A stretch of DNA of 64,000 nt from Bifidobacterium thermophilum. GTDB lineage: Bacteria > Actinomycetota > Actinomycetes > Actinomycetales > Bifidobacteriaceae. The stretch spans positions 33,595 through 97,594 of the forward strand of contig JGZV01000006.1 in NCBI GenBank assembly GCA_000741495.1. Direction: 5' to 3'. Positions 17,680 to 26,132 of the stretch are shown piece after piece. A program made the position numbers and the translations under genes. Under the pieces are notes generated by a model that searched no databases, was not told where the DNA came from, and saw only the letters and a program-made list of their open reading frames with translations. Each line of letters opens with the position of its first letter. Within the stretch, counting starts at the first letter, position 1.

Positions 17680-18640
17680 TCAAACGCCGTACACCTCGCG
17701 CGTGGTGCGCCGGGTGGCGCGCGCGACCTCGGCAATCGGCAGATCGAAGACATCGGCGAGCGCTGCCAGCGTGTACGGGATCATATACGGCGCATTGGTG
17801 CGCCCGCGGTAGGGCATCGGACTCAAATACGGCGCATCCGTCTCAACCATGATGTGGTCGAGGCCAACCAATCGCGCCGACTCACGGATCCCGTCATTGC
17901 CCTTATAACTGACCGTTCCCGAAAAGCTCAGATACCAGCCGTGTTCCGCGGCGATACGTCCCATCTCGGCGTCGCCGGAATAGCTGTGGAACACCGTGCG
18001 TTCGGGACTGCCGTCCGCAAGCAGCGTGTCGATGACTTCCCTGTGTGAGTCGCGGTCGTGGATCTGCATGGGCAGGCCCAGCTCCTTGGCGAGCGCGATA
18101 TGGTCGCGGAAGGCTTGTCGTTGCAGCTCTTTGGCGCCCTCACCCGTGCGGAACAGGTCCATGCCGGTTTCGCCGATGGCCACCACTTCATGCGGATGGT
18201 CGAGCGCCAGTCGGTGTACGCGTGCGAGCGCGTCTTCGAAACTGACGTCGTGATACGGTTTGTAGCTCAATGGCAGGCCATCCGGTCCGGGAACACCGCG
18301 ATGGCCGTGCAGCACGGCCTCATTGGGATGAATGGCGAGTGCCGCGTGCACGGTACCCGGATGGTCGAGAGCCATCTGCACAGCGGTGTCAAGATTCGGG
18401 TATTCGCATCCGACATCAATGACGCCTTCAACACCGACGGCTTGCGCTTGGGCGAGCAGTTCATCGACCGAGTACACGGGTACCGGCGGCTGATCGCGTT
18501 CGATGGCCTGCCGGTTCATTTCGCGGGCGAAGGGGACGACGCTCGCCACATGCGTGTGATTGTCGATGACTTGCGCGTCGGCGGGGAGCGGTTCGGGGGG
18601 CGGGCGCCCAGCTGCGGTCGCGATGGTGATGCTTGGACAT
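17680..18640 (-). CDS. TatD family metal-dependent hydrolase, frame broken near the N-terminus
   Basis: The body is a complete TatD-type TIM-barrel deoxyribonuclease. Metal ligands are visible in VIDNHTHVA (HxH), AIGETGMDLF (Glu), MQIHDRDSH (His) and VETDAPYLSP (Asp). The start is abnormal. The only reasonable ATG is 18640 (MSKHHHRDRSWAPAP), but it is one base out of frame with the body. The two frames meet at a C6 run (coding strand; G6 at 18595-18600), and C5 would give MSKHHHRDRSWAPAPEPLPA joined to DAQVIDNHTH. The in-frame alternative, ATG 18771, has an implausible leader. This could be sequence error, a pseudogene or a length-variable tract. Confidence 0.8.
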
Positions 18641-18779
18641 GGCTTCCAGTCTAATCGGGGGCGGTCGCGTGATGGTTCTGCCCCGTGACTGCCCGGAACC
18701 GGCGCGGAGTACGATGTTGGTTCTGACAAAGGCACATGCACACACATGCGTACACATGCGTACACGAGCAAGGAGCATT

Positions 18780-20243
18780 ATGGCGAATGACGACACCACC
18801 AATCCGACCGATCAGAAAGCGCTGCGCCCTGGGCAGCTGCGCGAGTTTTCCCGCCGGTTCAACGCCGACCGGGCGAACGCGGTCGCGGCGAACGCGGTCG
18901 CGGCGAACGCTGCCACGAGTGCGGGCGTGTTGAAGGCGGCCACTGATTATCATGGCGTACGCGCATTGCCGCGTGATTTCTCGATCGAACTCAAGCAGGG
19001 GTCGATCACGAATCAGGAGCGTTCCGGCCGCTGCTGGATGTTCGCCTCGCTCAACACCCTGCGTTATGAGCTGATGCATCGTTGGAAGCTTGAGGATTTC
19101 GAGTTTTCCGAGTCTTACCTATTCTTCTGGGATGCGGTCGAAAAATCGAATACGTATCTGGAGAACGTGCTGGCGACATTGGACGAGCCGACCGACAGCC
19201 GCGTGTTCGAGATCATCAACGATACGGTGGCCGATGACGGCGGCTGGTGGCAGATGTTCGTCGCGCTGGTCAACAAGTATGGTCTGGTCCCGAAGTCCGC
19301 GTACCCAGAATCCGCGAATTCCCGCAATTCCGACGCGTTCAAGCAGTATTTGAACACCAAGCTGCGCGAATTTGCCGCCGACTTGCGCGACCGTCATGCG
19401 GCAGGCGAGAGCCTGGATGCGTTGCGCGCGGCGAAAACCGAGGACATGGCGACCGTGTACCGCATCTGCTGCATCGCGCTGGGCGAGCCGCCGGAACGCT
19501 TTGATTTCCTAGCCCGCACCAAGGGCGAGGATGATGATGCCGACGGCAAGAAGGACGCCGACAAGACAACGGACGCCAAGGATACCGGCGAGGATGGCCG
19601 CGACGACCGTCCTCAGATCCGCGAATACGGTATCACGCCGCTCGAATTCATGCACAAATACGTGCCGGTGGATGTGAACGACGCGGTCACCCTGTGCAAC
19701 GCGCCGATGGCCCGCACCCCGTTCGGCAAGCGGTACCGGATCAAGTGGACGGCGAATGTGGCGGAAGCCGGGGATATGGAGTTCGTCAACGTGCCGCTCG
19801 ACGTGTTCCGTAAGGCGGCGGTCGACCAGCTCAGCGCCGGCCACCCGATCTGGTTCGCGTGTGATTGCATGCAGTTCTCGCTGCGCGACGCCGGGATTTT
19901 CGACCGCGACACCGTGCGCGTGGACCAATTGTTCGGCACCGAGTTCACCTTTGATAAGGCTCAGAGCTTGGAATACTGGGATTGTGCAAGTAATCACGCG
20001 ATGACGCTGACCGGCGTGAACCTGGATGCCGACGGCAAGCCGAATCGTTGGAAGGTCGAGAACAGCTGGGGCAAGGACGCCGGCAAGGACGGCTATTACG
20101 TCGCGTCGGCTGACTGGTTCGACCGCTTTGTCACCGAGCTGATCATCCGCAAGGAATATCTGGATGAGGCGACGAAGGCGATCCTCAAAACCGAGCCGGT
20201 GGATATCGAACCGTGGCAGCCGCTGACCCGCCGCTGCGACTGA
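18780..20243 (+). CDS. pepC: Aminopeptidase C (peptidase C1B, bleomycin hydrolase-like)
   Basis: 487 residues. Papain-fold catalytic residues are clear: Cys in SGRCWMFASLN, His in DCASNHAMTLTG and Asn in VENSWG. It is a cytosolic hexameric aminopeptidase that trims peptides taken up by the cell. ATG 18780 has AAGGAG at 18770-18775; upstream in-frame ATG 18633 lies in the promoter region. Two oddities: a tandem 15-base duplication gives ANAVAANAVAANA at the N-terminus (about residues 31-43), and a 35-residue Asp/Lys/Gly-rich insert lies near residues 246-280. The leader has a direct repeat of ACACATGCGT at 18743-18762. Confidence 0.93.
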   Translation: MANDDTTNPTDQKALRPGQLREFSRRFNADRANAVAANAVAANAATSAGVLKAATDYHGVRALPRDFSIELKQGSITNQERSGRCWMFASLNTLRYELMHRWKLEDFEFSESYLFFWDAVEKSNTYLENVLATLDEPTDSRVFEIINDTVADDGGWWQMFVALVNKYGLVPKSAYPESANSRNSDAFKQYLNTKLREFAADLRDRHAAGESLDALRAAKTEDMATVYRICCIALGEPPERFDFLARTKGEDDDADGKKDADKTTDAKDTGEDGRDDRPQIREYGITPLEFMHKYVPVDVNDAVTLCNAPMARTPFGKRYRIKWTANVAEAGDMEFVNVPLDVFRKAAVDQLSAGHPIWFACDCMQFSLRDAGIFDRDTVRVDQLFGTEFTFDKAQSLEYWDCASNHAMTLTGVNLDADGKPNRWKVENSWGKDAGKDGYYVASADWFDRFVTELIIRKEYLDEATKAILKTEPVDIEPWQPLTRRCD

Positions 20244-20255
20244 GACCCTCACCAC

Positions 20256-20358
20256 CACCCGCTTCTGCCGACGCTGAGGGTCCTGTCAGTGTCGGTAGAA
20301 GCTACATCTCCACCGTCTGCCGACACTCAGGGGCACGTCAGCGTCGGCAGAGGGTGGA
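20256..20358. repeat. Paired-hairpin repeat module, copy 1
   Basis: Two adjacent hairpins built from the word TCTGCCGACGCTGA. Hairpin A pairs 20261-20277 with 20286-20302; hairpin B pairs 20311-20327 with 20340-20356. Each has 17-base arms with two mismatches or G-U pairs. The first and last arms can also pair with each other. A related module lies at 57787-57880. Confidence 0.75.
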
Positions 20359-20367
20359 GAAAAAGAA

Positions 20368-20393
20368 GAAACCCGGCGGTTGGAGCCGCCGGG
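20368..20393 (-). terminator. Terminator of the HxlR gene
   Basis: Perfect 8-bp stem CCCGGCGG (20372-20379) with CCGCCGGG (20386-20393). Read on the minus strand it is followed by TTTCTTCTTTTTC, a good U-rich tail, so it serves the minus-strand regulator gene; it may also stop pepC transcripts. Confidence 0.8.
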
Positions 20394-20578
20394 CGAGAGA
20401 GAAGAGAGAAGAAGGGGTTCAATTATGGGGTCCTCGCGGGCCTCGCCACCGGTCGAACCGTTGACATGATTTATATAACCGCCTGATTCTTAGAGTAACA
20501 ATGCGCGTTTCTGAGAATAGTCTGGCAATCCTGTAATGAAATTGTGCCGAAAGATGTCTCACGCCATGCCGCGCACAG

Positions 20579-20938
20579 TTACCGTGCGGCAGCGGCGACT
20601 TTCTTCTTGTACGCCGTCCCCCACTGTTCCAGCGAGTCAAGCACTGGTTTCAGGCTTCGACCGAGCGGGGTCAGCGAGTATTCCACTCGTGGCGGAACCT
20701 CTGCATACACATGGCGTTCGACCAGCCCGTCCGCCTCCATTTCACGCAGCTTGGCGGTCAATACTTTCTGCGAGACGCCGCCGATGGACTGCTTGAGCTC
20801 CCCGAAACGCTTGGTGCCGGGCATCAGATCGCGTAGCACCAGCACTTCCCACTTGTTGCCGATCAATCTCAGCGTGGTTTCGACCGGACAGGCCGGCAAA
20901 TCCTGAGGCGACACGCCGAGAGCCGTCGTTTCGGTCAT
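20579..20938 (-). CDS. HxlR family winged-helix regulator
   Basis: 119 residues, normal for the family. A conserved Cys near residue 17 (LPACPVETTLRLIGNKWE) precedes the winged helix (FGELKQSIGGVSQKVLTAKL, then wing LVERHVYAEVPPRVEYSLT), followed by a dimer helix. HxlR proteins often sense electrophiles or oxidants through that Cys and regulate a divergent oxidoreductase gene, which is the arrangement here. GAGGAG lies eight bases before the ATG. Confidence 0.92.
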   Translation of the reverse strand: MTETTALGVSPQDLPACPVETTLRLIGNKWEVLVLRDLMPGTKRFGELKQSIGGVSQKVLTAKLREMEADGLVERHVYAEVPPRVEYSLTPLGRSLKPVLDSLEQWGTAYKKKVAAAAR

Positions 20939-21026
20939 GATTTTTTCTCCTCGTTTTCCCTGAAACTATCAAATTGTTACCAAACGGTACCCTAGGCACT
21001 TTCCCTTGTTTGGTTTCTTTTTTGTA

Positions 21027-21043
21027 ACTATACACGCTATAGT
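21027..21043. promoter_or_regulatory. Palindromic operator candidate for HxlR
   Basis: Perfect palindrome ACTATA-CACGC-TATAGT in the divergent space between hxlR-type and SDR genes. A weaker TACC-AAAC-GGTA lies at about 20978-20989, nearer the regulator. Confidence 0.55.
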
Positions 21044-21155
21044 CAATAGTGTCAAAAAGAAACAGAGGTTCGGAAAGATACTAGTGAGGCGCACAGACTG
21101 GCCGACCAGCCAGCGACACGCCCCGCATCGAGCCCAGAACGGAAAGAGAATACCC

Positions 21156-21788
21156 ATGACCTCCATCGCAGTTGTTGCAGCAAACGGCAAGGCCGGCAAG
21201 CTCATCGTCAAGGAAGCCGTCAATCGTGGCTTCGACGTCACCGCCGTCGTTCGCGGCGAGAACAAGACCGTCGCCCAGCACGTCATCGTCAAGGATCTCT
21301 TCGACCTGACCGCCGACGACCTCAAGAGCTTCGACGCGGTTGTGGATGCCTTCGGCGCCTGGACCCCCGACACCCTGTCGCAGCACTCCACCTCGCTCAA
21401 GCACTTGGCGGACATCCTCTCCGGCACCGACACGCGTCTCATCGTGGTCGGCGGCGCAGGCTCGCTGTACGTGGACCCCGAGCACAAGACACAGCTCGTT
21501 GACACCCCGGACTTCCCGGACGCGTTCAAGCCGCTCGCCAAGGCACAGAGCAAGGCCCTCGCCGAGCTGCGCGAGCGCAAGGACGTGCGCTGGACCTTCG
21601 TCTCCCCGGCAGCCGATTTCCAGGCTGACGGCGAGCGCACCGGCAAGTATATTCTCGCCGGCGAAGAGCTGAAGCTCAACGATCGCGGCGAATCCATCAT
21701 CAGCTATGCCGATTATGCCATCGCCATCGTTGATGAGATCGCCGAGGGCAACCATATCGGCCAGCGCATCTCCGTGGTGCGCGCCTGA
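21156..21788 (+). CDS. NAD(P)H-binding SDR-like oxidoreductase (NmrA/YwnB type)
   Basis: 210 residues from ATG 21156 (MTSIAVVAANGKAGKL), preceded by GGAAAGAGA. The N-terminal Rossmann dinucleotide site is AANGKAGK. The body VVDAFGAW, RLIVVGGAGSLYVD and FVSPAADF matches atypical SDR proteins of the NAD(P)H-binding/YwnB group. The substrate is unknown; such genes under HxlR control usually answer electrophile or redox stress. The in-frame ATG at 21006 would run through the operator region and is rejected. Confidence 0.88.
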   Translation: MTSIAVVAANGKAGKLIVKEAVNRGFDVTAVVRGENKTVAQHVIVKDLFDLTADDLKSFDAVVDAFGAWTPDTLSQHSTSLKHLADILSGTDTRLIVVGGAGSLYVDPEHKTQLVDTPDFPDAFKPLAKAQSKALAELRERKDVRWTFVSPAADFQADGERTGKYILAGEELKLNDRGESIISYADYAIAIVDEIAEGNHIGQRISVVRA

Positions 21789-21839
21789 GCCTGAGCCGCG
21801 TTCTTACCGCTCTTCGCGGTAACCGACATCAAGCCAATG

Positions 21840-21881
21840 CCCACCTCTCACGACCGGTACGATACCGTCATGAGAGGTGGG
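21840..21881 (+). terminator. Terminator after the SDR gene
   Basis: Perfect 11-bp stem CCCACCTCTCA (21840-21850) with TGAGAGGTGGG (21871-21881), followed by CTTGTCTG. A smaller TTACCGC/GCGGTAA hairpin sits at 21804-21822. Confidence 0.8.
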
Positions 21882-21963
21882 CTTGTCTGTCACGCGATGT
21901 TACGAGCACGCCCCGGACACGAGACACACCAACACGGGAGCCCCACCCCCAGAAAGGCATGAC

Positions 21964-22866
21964 ATGAACCAGCTTGCGCAACGCTTGACACCGCTGGTGA
22001 GCTACCTTGCCGACGAACGCGCCCACACCGGCGGCTGGACGCCGGGTATCCGCACCGATGAAGCGGCCCTGTCCGCCATGACCGCGCAGGACCTGTGGGC
22101 GCTGTTTCGCGCGTATGTGAACACGCGCGAACCGATCGAACCGGACAGCAGGTGGCTCAAGGACCAGGACGCCCTGCTGCACGATATCATCGCGGACCGA
22201 GGCATCACCGCCATCGACGACGCCTGCGTCACCCCCTCCGCAACCGACCCGCGACTGCGGCTGTGGCGCGGCGATATCACCGCGATCCGGGCGGATGCCA
22301 TCATCAACGCGGCCAACAGCGAGATGCTGGGCTGCTGGGCGCCCGGCCACCTGTGCATCGACAACGCGATCCACACCTTCGCGGGCGTTGAGCTGCGTCT
22401 GGAATGCGCGCGGATTATGCGCGAACAAGGCACGCCCGAGCCGACCGGACGCGCGAAAATCACGCCGGGATACAATCTGCCGGCCGCGCATGTCATCCAT
22501 ACCGTCGGCCCAATCGCCGCAGGGCACCCCAGCGACCGCGACCGCGAACTGCTCGCCTCGAGCTATCGCAGCTGTCTGGACCTCGCCGTCGCACACGGCC
22601 TGCACAGCATCGTGTTCTGCTGCATCAGCACCGGGGTGTTCGGCTTCCCACAGCAGGAGGCGGCTGAAATCGCCGTGCGCACCGTGCATGCGTGGCTTGA
22701 CCGGCATGCGGACACAAGCGCCAGGGCCGACCGCTCAGGCGAACCGGCCGATCCAGACCATGACAGCACTCCGACAACGCCGACCGTCATCTTCGACGTC
22801 TTCGGTGAGACGGACGAGCATATCTACCGCCAGCTGCTCGGCATTCCCGGGAACCAAGCGGCATAG
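21964..22866 (+). CDS. Zinc-containing macrodomain protein, predicted protein-ADP-ribose hydrolase
   Basis: 300 residues from ATG 21964 (MNQLAQRLTP). An N-terminal helical part of about 90 residues precedes the macro fold: WRGDITAI with Asp104, INAANSEMLGCWAPGH and GRAKITPGYNLPAAHVIHTVGP. Cys124, His129 and Cys131 match the zinc site typical of the SirTM-linked macrodomains in Firmicutes, which remove ADP-ribose placed by SirTM. The sirtuin gene starts 77 bases downstream on the same strand. An unusual Asp/Arg/Pro-rich insert lies near residues 240-264. Confidence 0.92.
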   Translation: MNQLAQRLTPLVSYLADERAHTGGWTPGIRTDEAALSAMTAQDLWALFRAYVNTREPIEPDSRWLKDQDALLHDIIADRGITAIDDACVTPSATDPRLRLWRGDITAIRADAIINAANSEMLGCWAPGHLCIDNAIHTFAGVELRLECARIMREQGTPEPTGRAKITPGYNLPAAHVIHTVGPIAAGHPSDRDRELLASSYRSCLDLAVAHGLHSIVFCCISTGVFGFPQQEAAEIAVRTVHAWLDRHADTSARADRSGEPADPDHDSTPTTPTVIFDVFGETDEHIYRQLLGIPGNQAA

Positions 22867-22943
22867 GCGGCAAGCACACCGCCGGACCCTACACCGCGCC
22901 GGCGCCCATCACAACCCCGCGGAACCCGCAGAAAGAAGCCACC

Positions 22944-23951
22944 ATGCCGTTCACGTCACTGTTCACGTCATCAGCTATCAATCCGCCGGCAACGGATAAT
23001 CGCGACACATCCGAAGACGCCATCACCCGTCTCGCGAACGCTATCCACGATGCGGACACCATGGTGGTCGGCGCAGGTTCGGGCATGTCCACATCCGCCG
23101 GATACACGTATTCGGGCGAACGCTTCGAGCGATATTTCAGCGATTTCGCACGCACATACGGCATCGGCGACATGTATTCCGGCGGGTTCGCCGAATACCC
23201 GGACCTCAACACCTACTGGGCGTGGTGGAGCCGTCACATCTACATCAACCGCTATATGGCCCCGCCCAAGAATACGTACGGGCTGTTGCGTCCCCTGCTC
23301 GACGGCCATGATTACACGGTCATCACCACGAATGTGGACCACTGCTTCCAGCGGGCCGGCTTCCCCGATGACCGCCTGTTCTGCACGCAGGGCGATTACG
23401 GGCTGTTCCAAAGCTCACGCACCGGCACCTCCCGCACCTACGATAACGAGCGGGATATCAAGCGCATGCTACTCGCGCAAGGCTTCACCTTCGCGCACAT
23501 GACCGCCGATACCGCCGACGACTGGGGTGAGCTGATTTCCCCAGACGATGCCGGCGGATGGGCCGGCATCGGCATGACGATCCCCGACGACCTCATCCCG
23601 TATTGCCCGGATGATGGATTCCCCATGGCGCCGAACCTGCGCTGCGATGACACCTTCGCCGAAGACGAGACATGGCACGAGTGCGCGGAACGTTATCAGA
23701 GCTTCCTCGACACCCGCCGGACATGCGAGCCCGACGGCAGTCGGACGCTGTTCCTGGACTTGGGCAGCGGCGGGAACACGCCGATTATCTTCAAATTCCC
23801 GTTCATGCAGTGGACGTCCGTCAACCGCAACGCAACCTACGCGAGCATCAATCTCGGCGAGGCGGTCACTGCGCCGCAAATCGCCGATCGGTCGGTGCTG
23901 ATCGACGCCGACATCGACACCACGCTGCGCGATGTAGCTTCGAGAGGGTAA
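22944..23951 (+). CDS. Class M sirtuin (SirTM), protein ADP-ribosyltransferase
   Basis: 335 residues. The NAD site shows GAGSGMS (43-49) and TTNVDH (128-133). Where deacetylating sirtuins keep a catalytic His, the sequence is FCTQGDYG with Gln149, the replacement known from SirTM enzymes that ADP-ribosylate rather than deacetylate. Characterised SirTM enzymes modify a lipoylated GcvH-like carrier; no such carrier or lipoate ligase gene lies near here. It is paired with the macrodomain gene as writer and eraser. AGAAAGAAG precedes the ATG. Confidence 0.9.
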   Translation: MPFTSLFTSSAINPPATDNRDTSEDAITRLANAIHDADTMVVGAGSGMSTSAGYTYSGERFERYFSDFARTYGIGDMYSGGFAEYPDLNTYWAWWSRHIYINRYMAPPKNTYGLLRPLLDGHDYTVITTNVDHCFQRAGFPDDRLFCTQGDYGLFQSSRTGTSRTYDNERDIKRMLLAQGFTFAHMTADTADDWGELISPDDAGGWAGIGMTIPDDLIPYCPDDGFPMAPNLRCDDTFAEDETWHECAERYQSFLDTRRTCEPDGSRTLFLDLGSGGNTPIIFKFPFMQWTSVNRNATYASINLGEAVTAPQIADRSVLIDADIDTTLRDVASRG

Positions 23952-24018
23952 GGTAAACCGATTCGCGGGGCGGCAGGCAGAGCACCACAATAGAAGCAAC
24001 CGAGCCATAACAACAACC

Positions 24019-24058
24019 AAGCGGCGGGATCTACCTCATCGGGCAGATCCCGCCGCTT
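24019..24058. terminator. Bidirectional terminator, sirtuin/metG
   Basis: Perfect 14-bp stem: arms 24019-24032 (AAGCGGCGGGATCT) and 24045-24058, between convergent genes. Confidence 0.85.
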
Positions 24059-24113
24059 AGCATATTCACATGATTTGCGTGATTCGCGCAATCCGCGATT
24101 GTTCAGCCGGCGA

Positions 24114-26012
24114 TTATTCAGCCGTCTTGGCCGGCTTGTCAGCGGCCTCTTCCTCAGCCAGCTGCGCCTTGGCCTTGGCCAGACGCTCGGCTTCCGCGGC
24201 CTTGCGCTGGGAAAGCTGCTCTTCGAAGCGATCGAGCTCCTCCTGCACGGCCTCCTGCGGAATCTTCGCGAAAATCGGCTTCGGCTTGGCGACCGGAGCG
24301 CCGGTGTCAATGGCCTCGCTCTTCCACGGGTGCACATTCACACCGAGCTTGTAATCGCCGGTGATCACCGGGTAGTGGAAGTCCGGATTATCCAAATCCT
24401 CGACCTCCTCGATATGCGGCAGCGGCGAGAACGTGCCCGTGCCGCCGAGCGCCTCCCACACCTTCTGCGCGGAATGCGGCAGGAATGGAGCGAGCAGGTG
24501 GTTCGCGTCCGCCACGGCCTGCGCGGCCACATGCAGCACGGTGGCGAGATGTTTCTCGTCATCCTTGATCTTCCACGGTTCGGTGGCGGAAATGTACTTG
24601 TTGATATCGCCGACCACGCGCATCGCCTCGTTCAGCGCATTCTTCTGGTGGTGGCGCTCAATCAGCCCGCCGACCACGTCGAAGGCCGCCGACGTCTCCT
24701 CGAGCAGCGCACGGTCCTCGGAGGTCATCGAATCCTCGTCAAGCTCCGGGATCGCACCGAAGTTCTTGTAGATGAGGTTGGCGACACGGTTGACCAGGTT
24801 GCCCCAGCTGGAGGCGAGCTCCTCATTGTTGTGCCGCACGAATTCGGCCCACGTGAAATCGGAATCCGAGGTTTCCGGGCCGGCCACGGAGATGTAGTAG
24901 CGCACGGCGTCCACCGGGTAGCGTGCGAGAATGTCCTTCACGTAGATCACGATGCCGCGCGAGGAGCTGAACTTCTTGCCTTCCATGGTCATGAACTCGC
25001 TGGCCACGACCTGCTCCGGCAGGTTGAGCGGGCCGAGCTTGCCGGTCTCGCCACCCTTTGAGCCGGCGCCGTTGTAAGCAATCATTTCGGACGGCCAAAT
25101 CTGGGAGTGGAAGGTGATGTTGTCCTTGCCCATGAAGTAATAACCCGGGGTTTCCGGGTCGTTCCACCAGGCGCGCCACGCCTCGGGATCGCCCTTGCGA
25201 CGGGCCCATTCAATGGATGCCGACAGGTAGCCAATCACCGCGTCGAACCACACGTACAGCTTCTTGTTCGGGTTGTCAATCCAGCCCTTGACCGGCACGG
25301 GGATACCCCAGTCGATATCGCGCGTGATGGCGCGGGGCTTGACTTCCTTGAACAGGCCGAGCGAGAAGTTGATGACGTTCGTGCGCCACCCTTCACGCGT
25401 CTTGAGCCAGGCGAGGTTCGCTTCGGCGAGCGCCGGCAGGTCGAGGAAGAAATGCTCGGTTTCCTCGAAACGCGGAGTTTCGCCGTTGATTTTGGAGACC
25501 GGGTTGATCAGCTCATCCGGGTCGAGTTCGTTGCCGCAGTTGTCGCACTGGTCACCGCGCGCACCGTCGGCGCCGCAGATCGGGCAGGTGCCTTCGATAT
25601 AGCGGTCCGGCAGGGTACGCCCGCTGGACGGGGAGATGGCGACTTTCTGCGTGCCCTTGTAGATATACCCGTTCTTCAGGCACTGCTTGAACAGTTCCTG
25701 CACGACATGCTCATGATTCGTCGTGGTGGTACGGGTGAACAGGTCGTAGCTCAAACCGAGATCACACAGATCCTTGGCAATCACGCGGTTATAGCGGTTC
25801 GCCAGCTCCTGCGCGCTGACCCCTTCTTTATCAGCCTCGACGAGGATCGGCGTGCCGTGCTCGTCGGTTCCGGACACCATCAGCACGTCATTGCCCTTCA
25901 TGCGCTGATAGCGCGCGTACACGTCCGAAGGGACGCCGAAGCCGGCGACATGCCCGATATGGCGCGGACCGTTCGCATACGGCCATGCAACATTGACCAA
26001 AATATGACTCAT
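24114..26012 (-). CDS. metG: Methionyl-tRNA synthetase
   Basis: 632 residues from ATG 26012 ([21 protein letters not shown]). Class I signature HIGH is at residues 18-21, the paired zinc-type CPICG and CDNCG follow near residue 140, and the KMSKS-loop equivalent is KFSSSRG near 355. It charges tRNA-Met in the cytoplasm. The C-terminus is an Ala/Glu/Lys-rich tail without the tRNA-binding dimer domain of some homologues. The in-frame ATG at 26072 lies upstream among DnaA-box-like sites and is not favoured. Confidence 0.97.
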   Translation of the reverse strand: MSHILVNVAWPYANGPRHIGHVAGFGVPSDVYARYQRMKGNDVLMVSGTDEHGTPILVEADKEGVSAQELANRYNRVIAKDLCDLGLSYDLFTRTTTTNHEHVVQELFKQCLKNGYIYKGTQKVAISPSSGRTLPDRYIEGTCPICGADGARGDQCDNCGNELDPDELINPVSKINGETPRFEETEHFFLDLPALAEANLAWLKTREGWRTNVINFSLGLFKEVKPRAITRDIDWGIPVPVKGWIDNPNKKLYVWFDAVIGYLSASIEWARRKGDPEAWRAWWNDPETPGYYFMGKDNITFHSQIWPSEMIAYNGAGSKGGETGKLGPLNLPEQVVASEFMTMEGKKFSSSRGIVIYVKDILARYPVDAVRYYISVAGPETSDSDFTWAEFVRHNNEELASSWGNLVNRVANLIYKNFGAIPELDEDSMTSEDRALLEETSAAFDVVGGLIERHHQKNALNEAMRVVGDINKYISATEPWKIKDDEKHLATVLHVAAQAVADANHLLAPFLPHSAQKVWEALGGTGTFSPLPHIEEVEDLDNPDFHYPVITGDYKLGVNVHPWKSEAIDTGAPVAKPKPIFAKIPQEAVQEELDRFEEQLSQRKAAEAERLAKAKAQLAEEEAADKPAKTAE

Positions 26013-26064
26013 ACGCCCGATTATCAGGCTCAGCGCGGACAGCAGAACCTCGAGAGTGCGCTGA

Positions 26065-26081
26065 TTATCCACTTATCCACA
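26065..26081 (+). promoter_or_regulatory. Two overlapping DnaA-box-like sites
   Basis: TTATCCACT at 26065-26073 and the consensus TTATCCACA at 26073-26081 overlap by one base, 53-69 bases upstream of the metG ATG. They may only be chance or may bind DnaA. Confidence 0.4.
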
Positions 26082-26132
26082 GAACAGATTCATCGACTTG
26101 CTGGGGCCGAAGACGCCCCATACCGTGATGAT

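Noticed and set aside
20460..20500. TTGACATGATTTATATAA as a promoter
   Set aside because: The TTGACA and TATATAA words are only about 5 bases apart and no gene follows on the plus strand.
25107..26132. Long N-terminal extension of the plus-strand hypothetical gene into metG
   Set aside because: It runs antisense through metG and its promoter; the usable start is 26133 or later.
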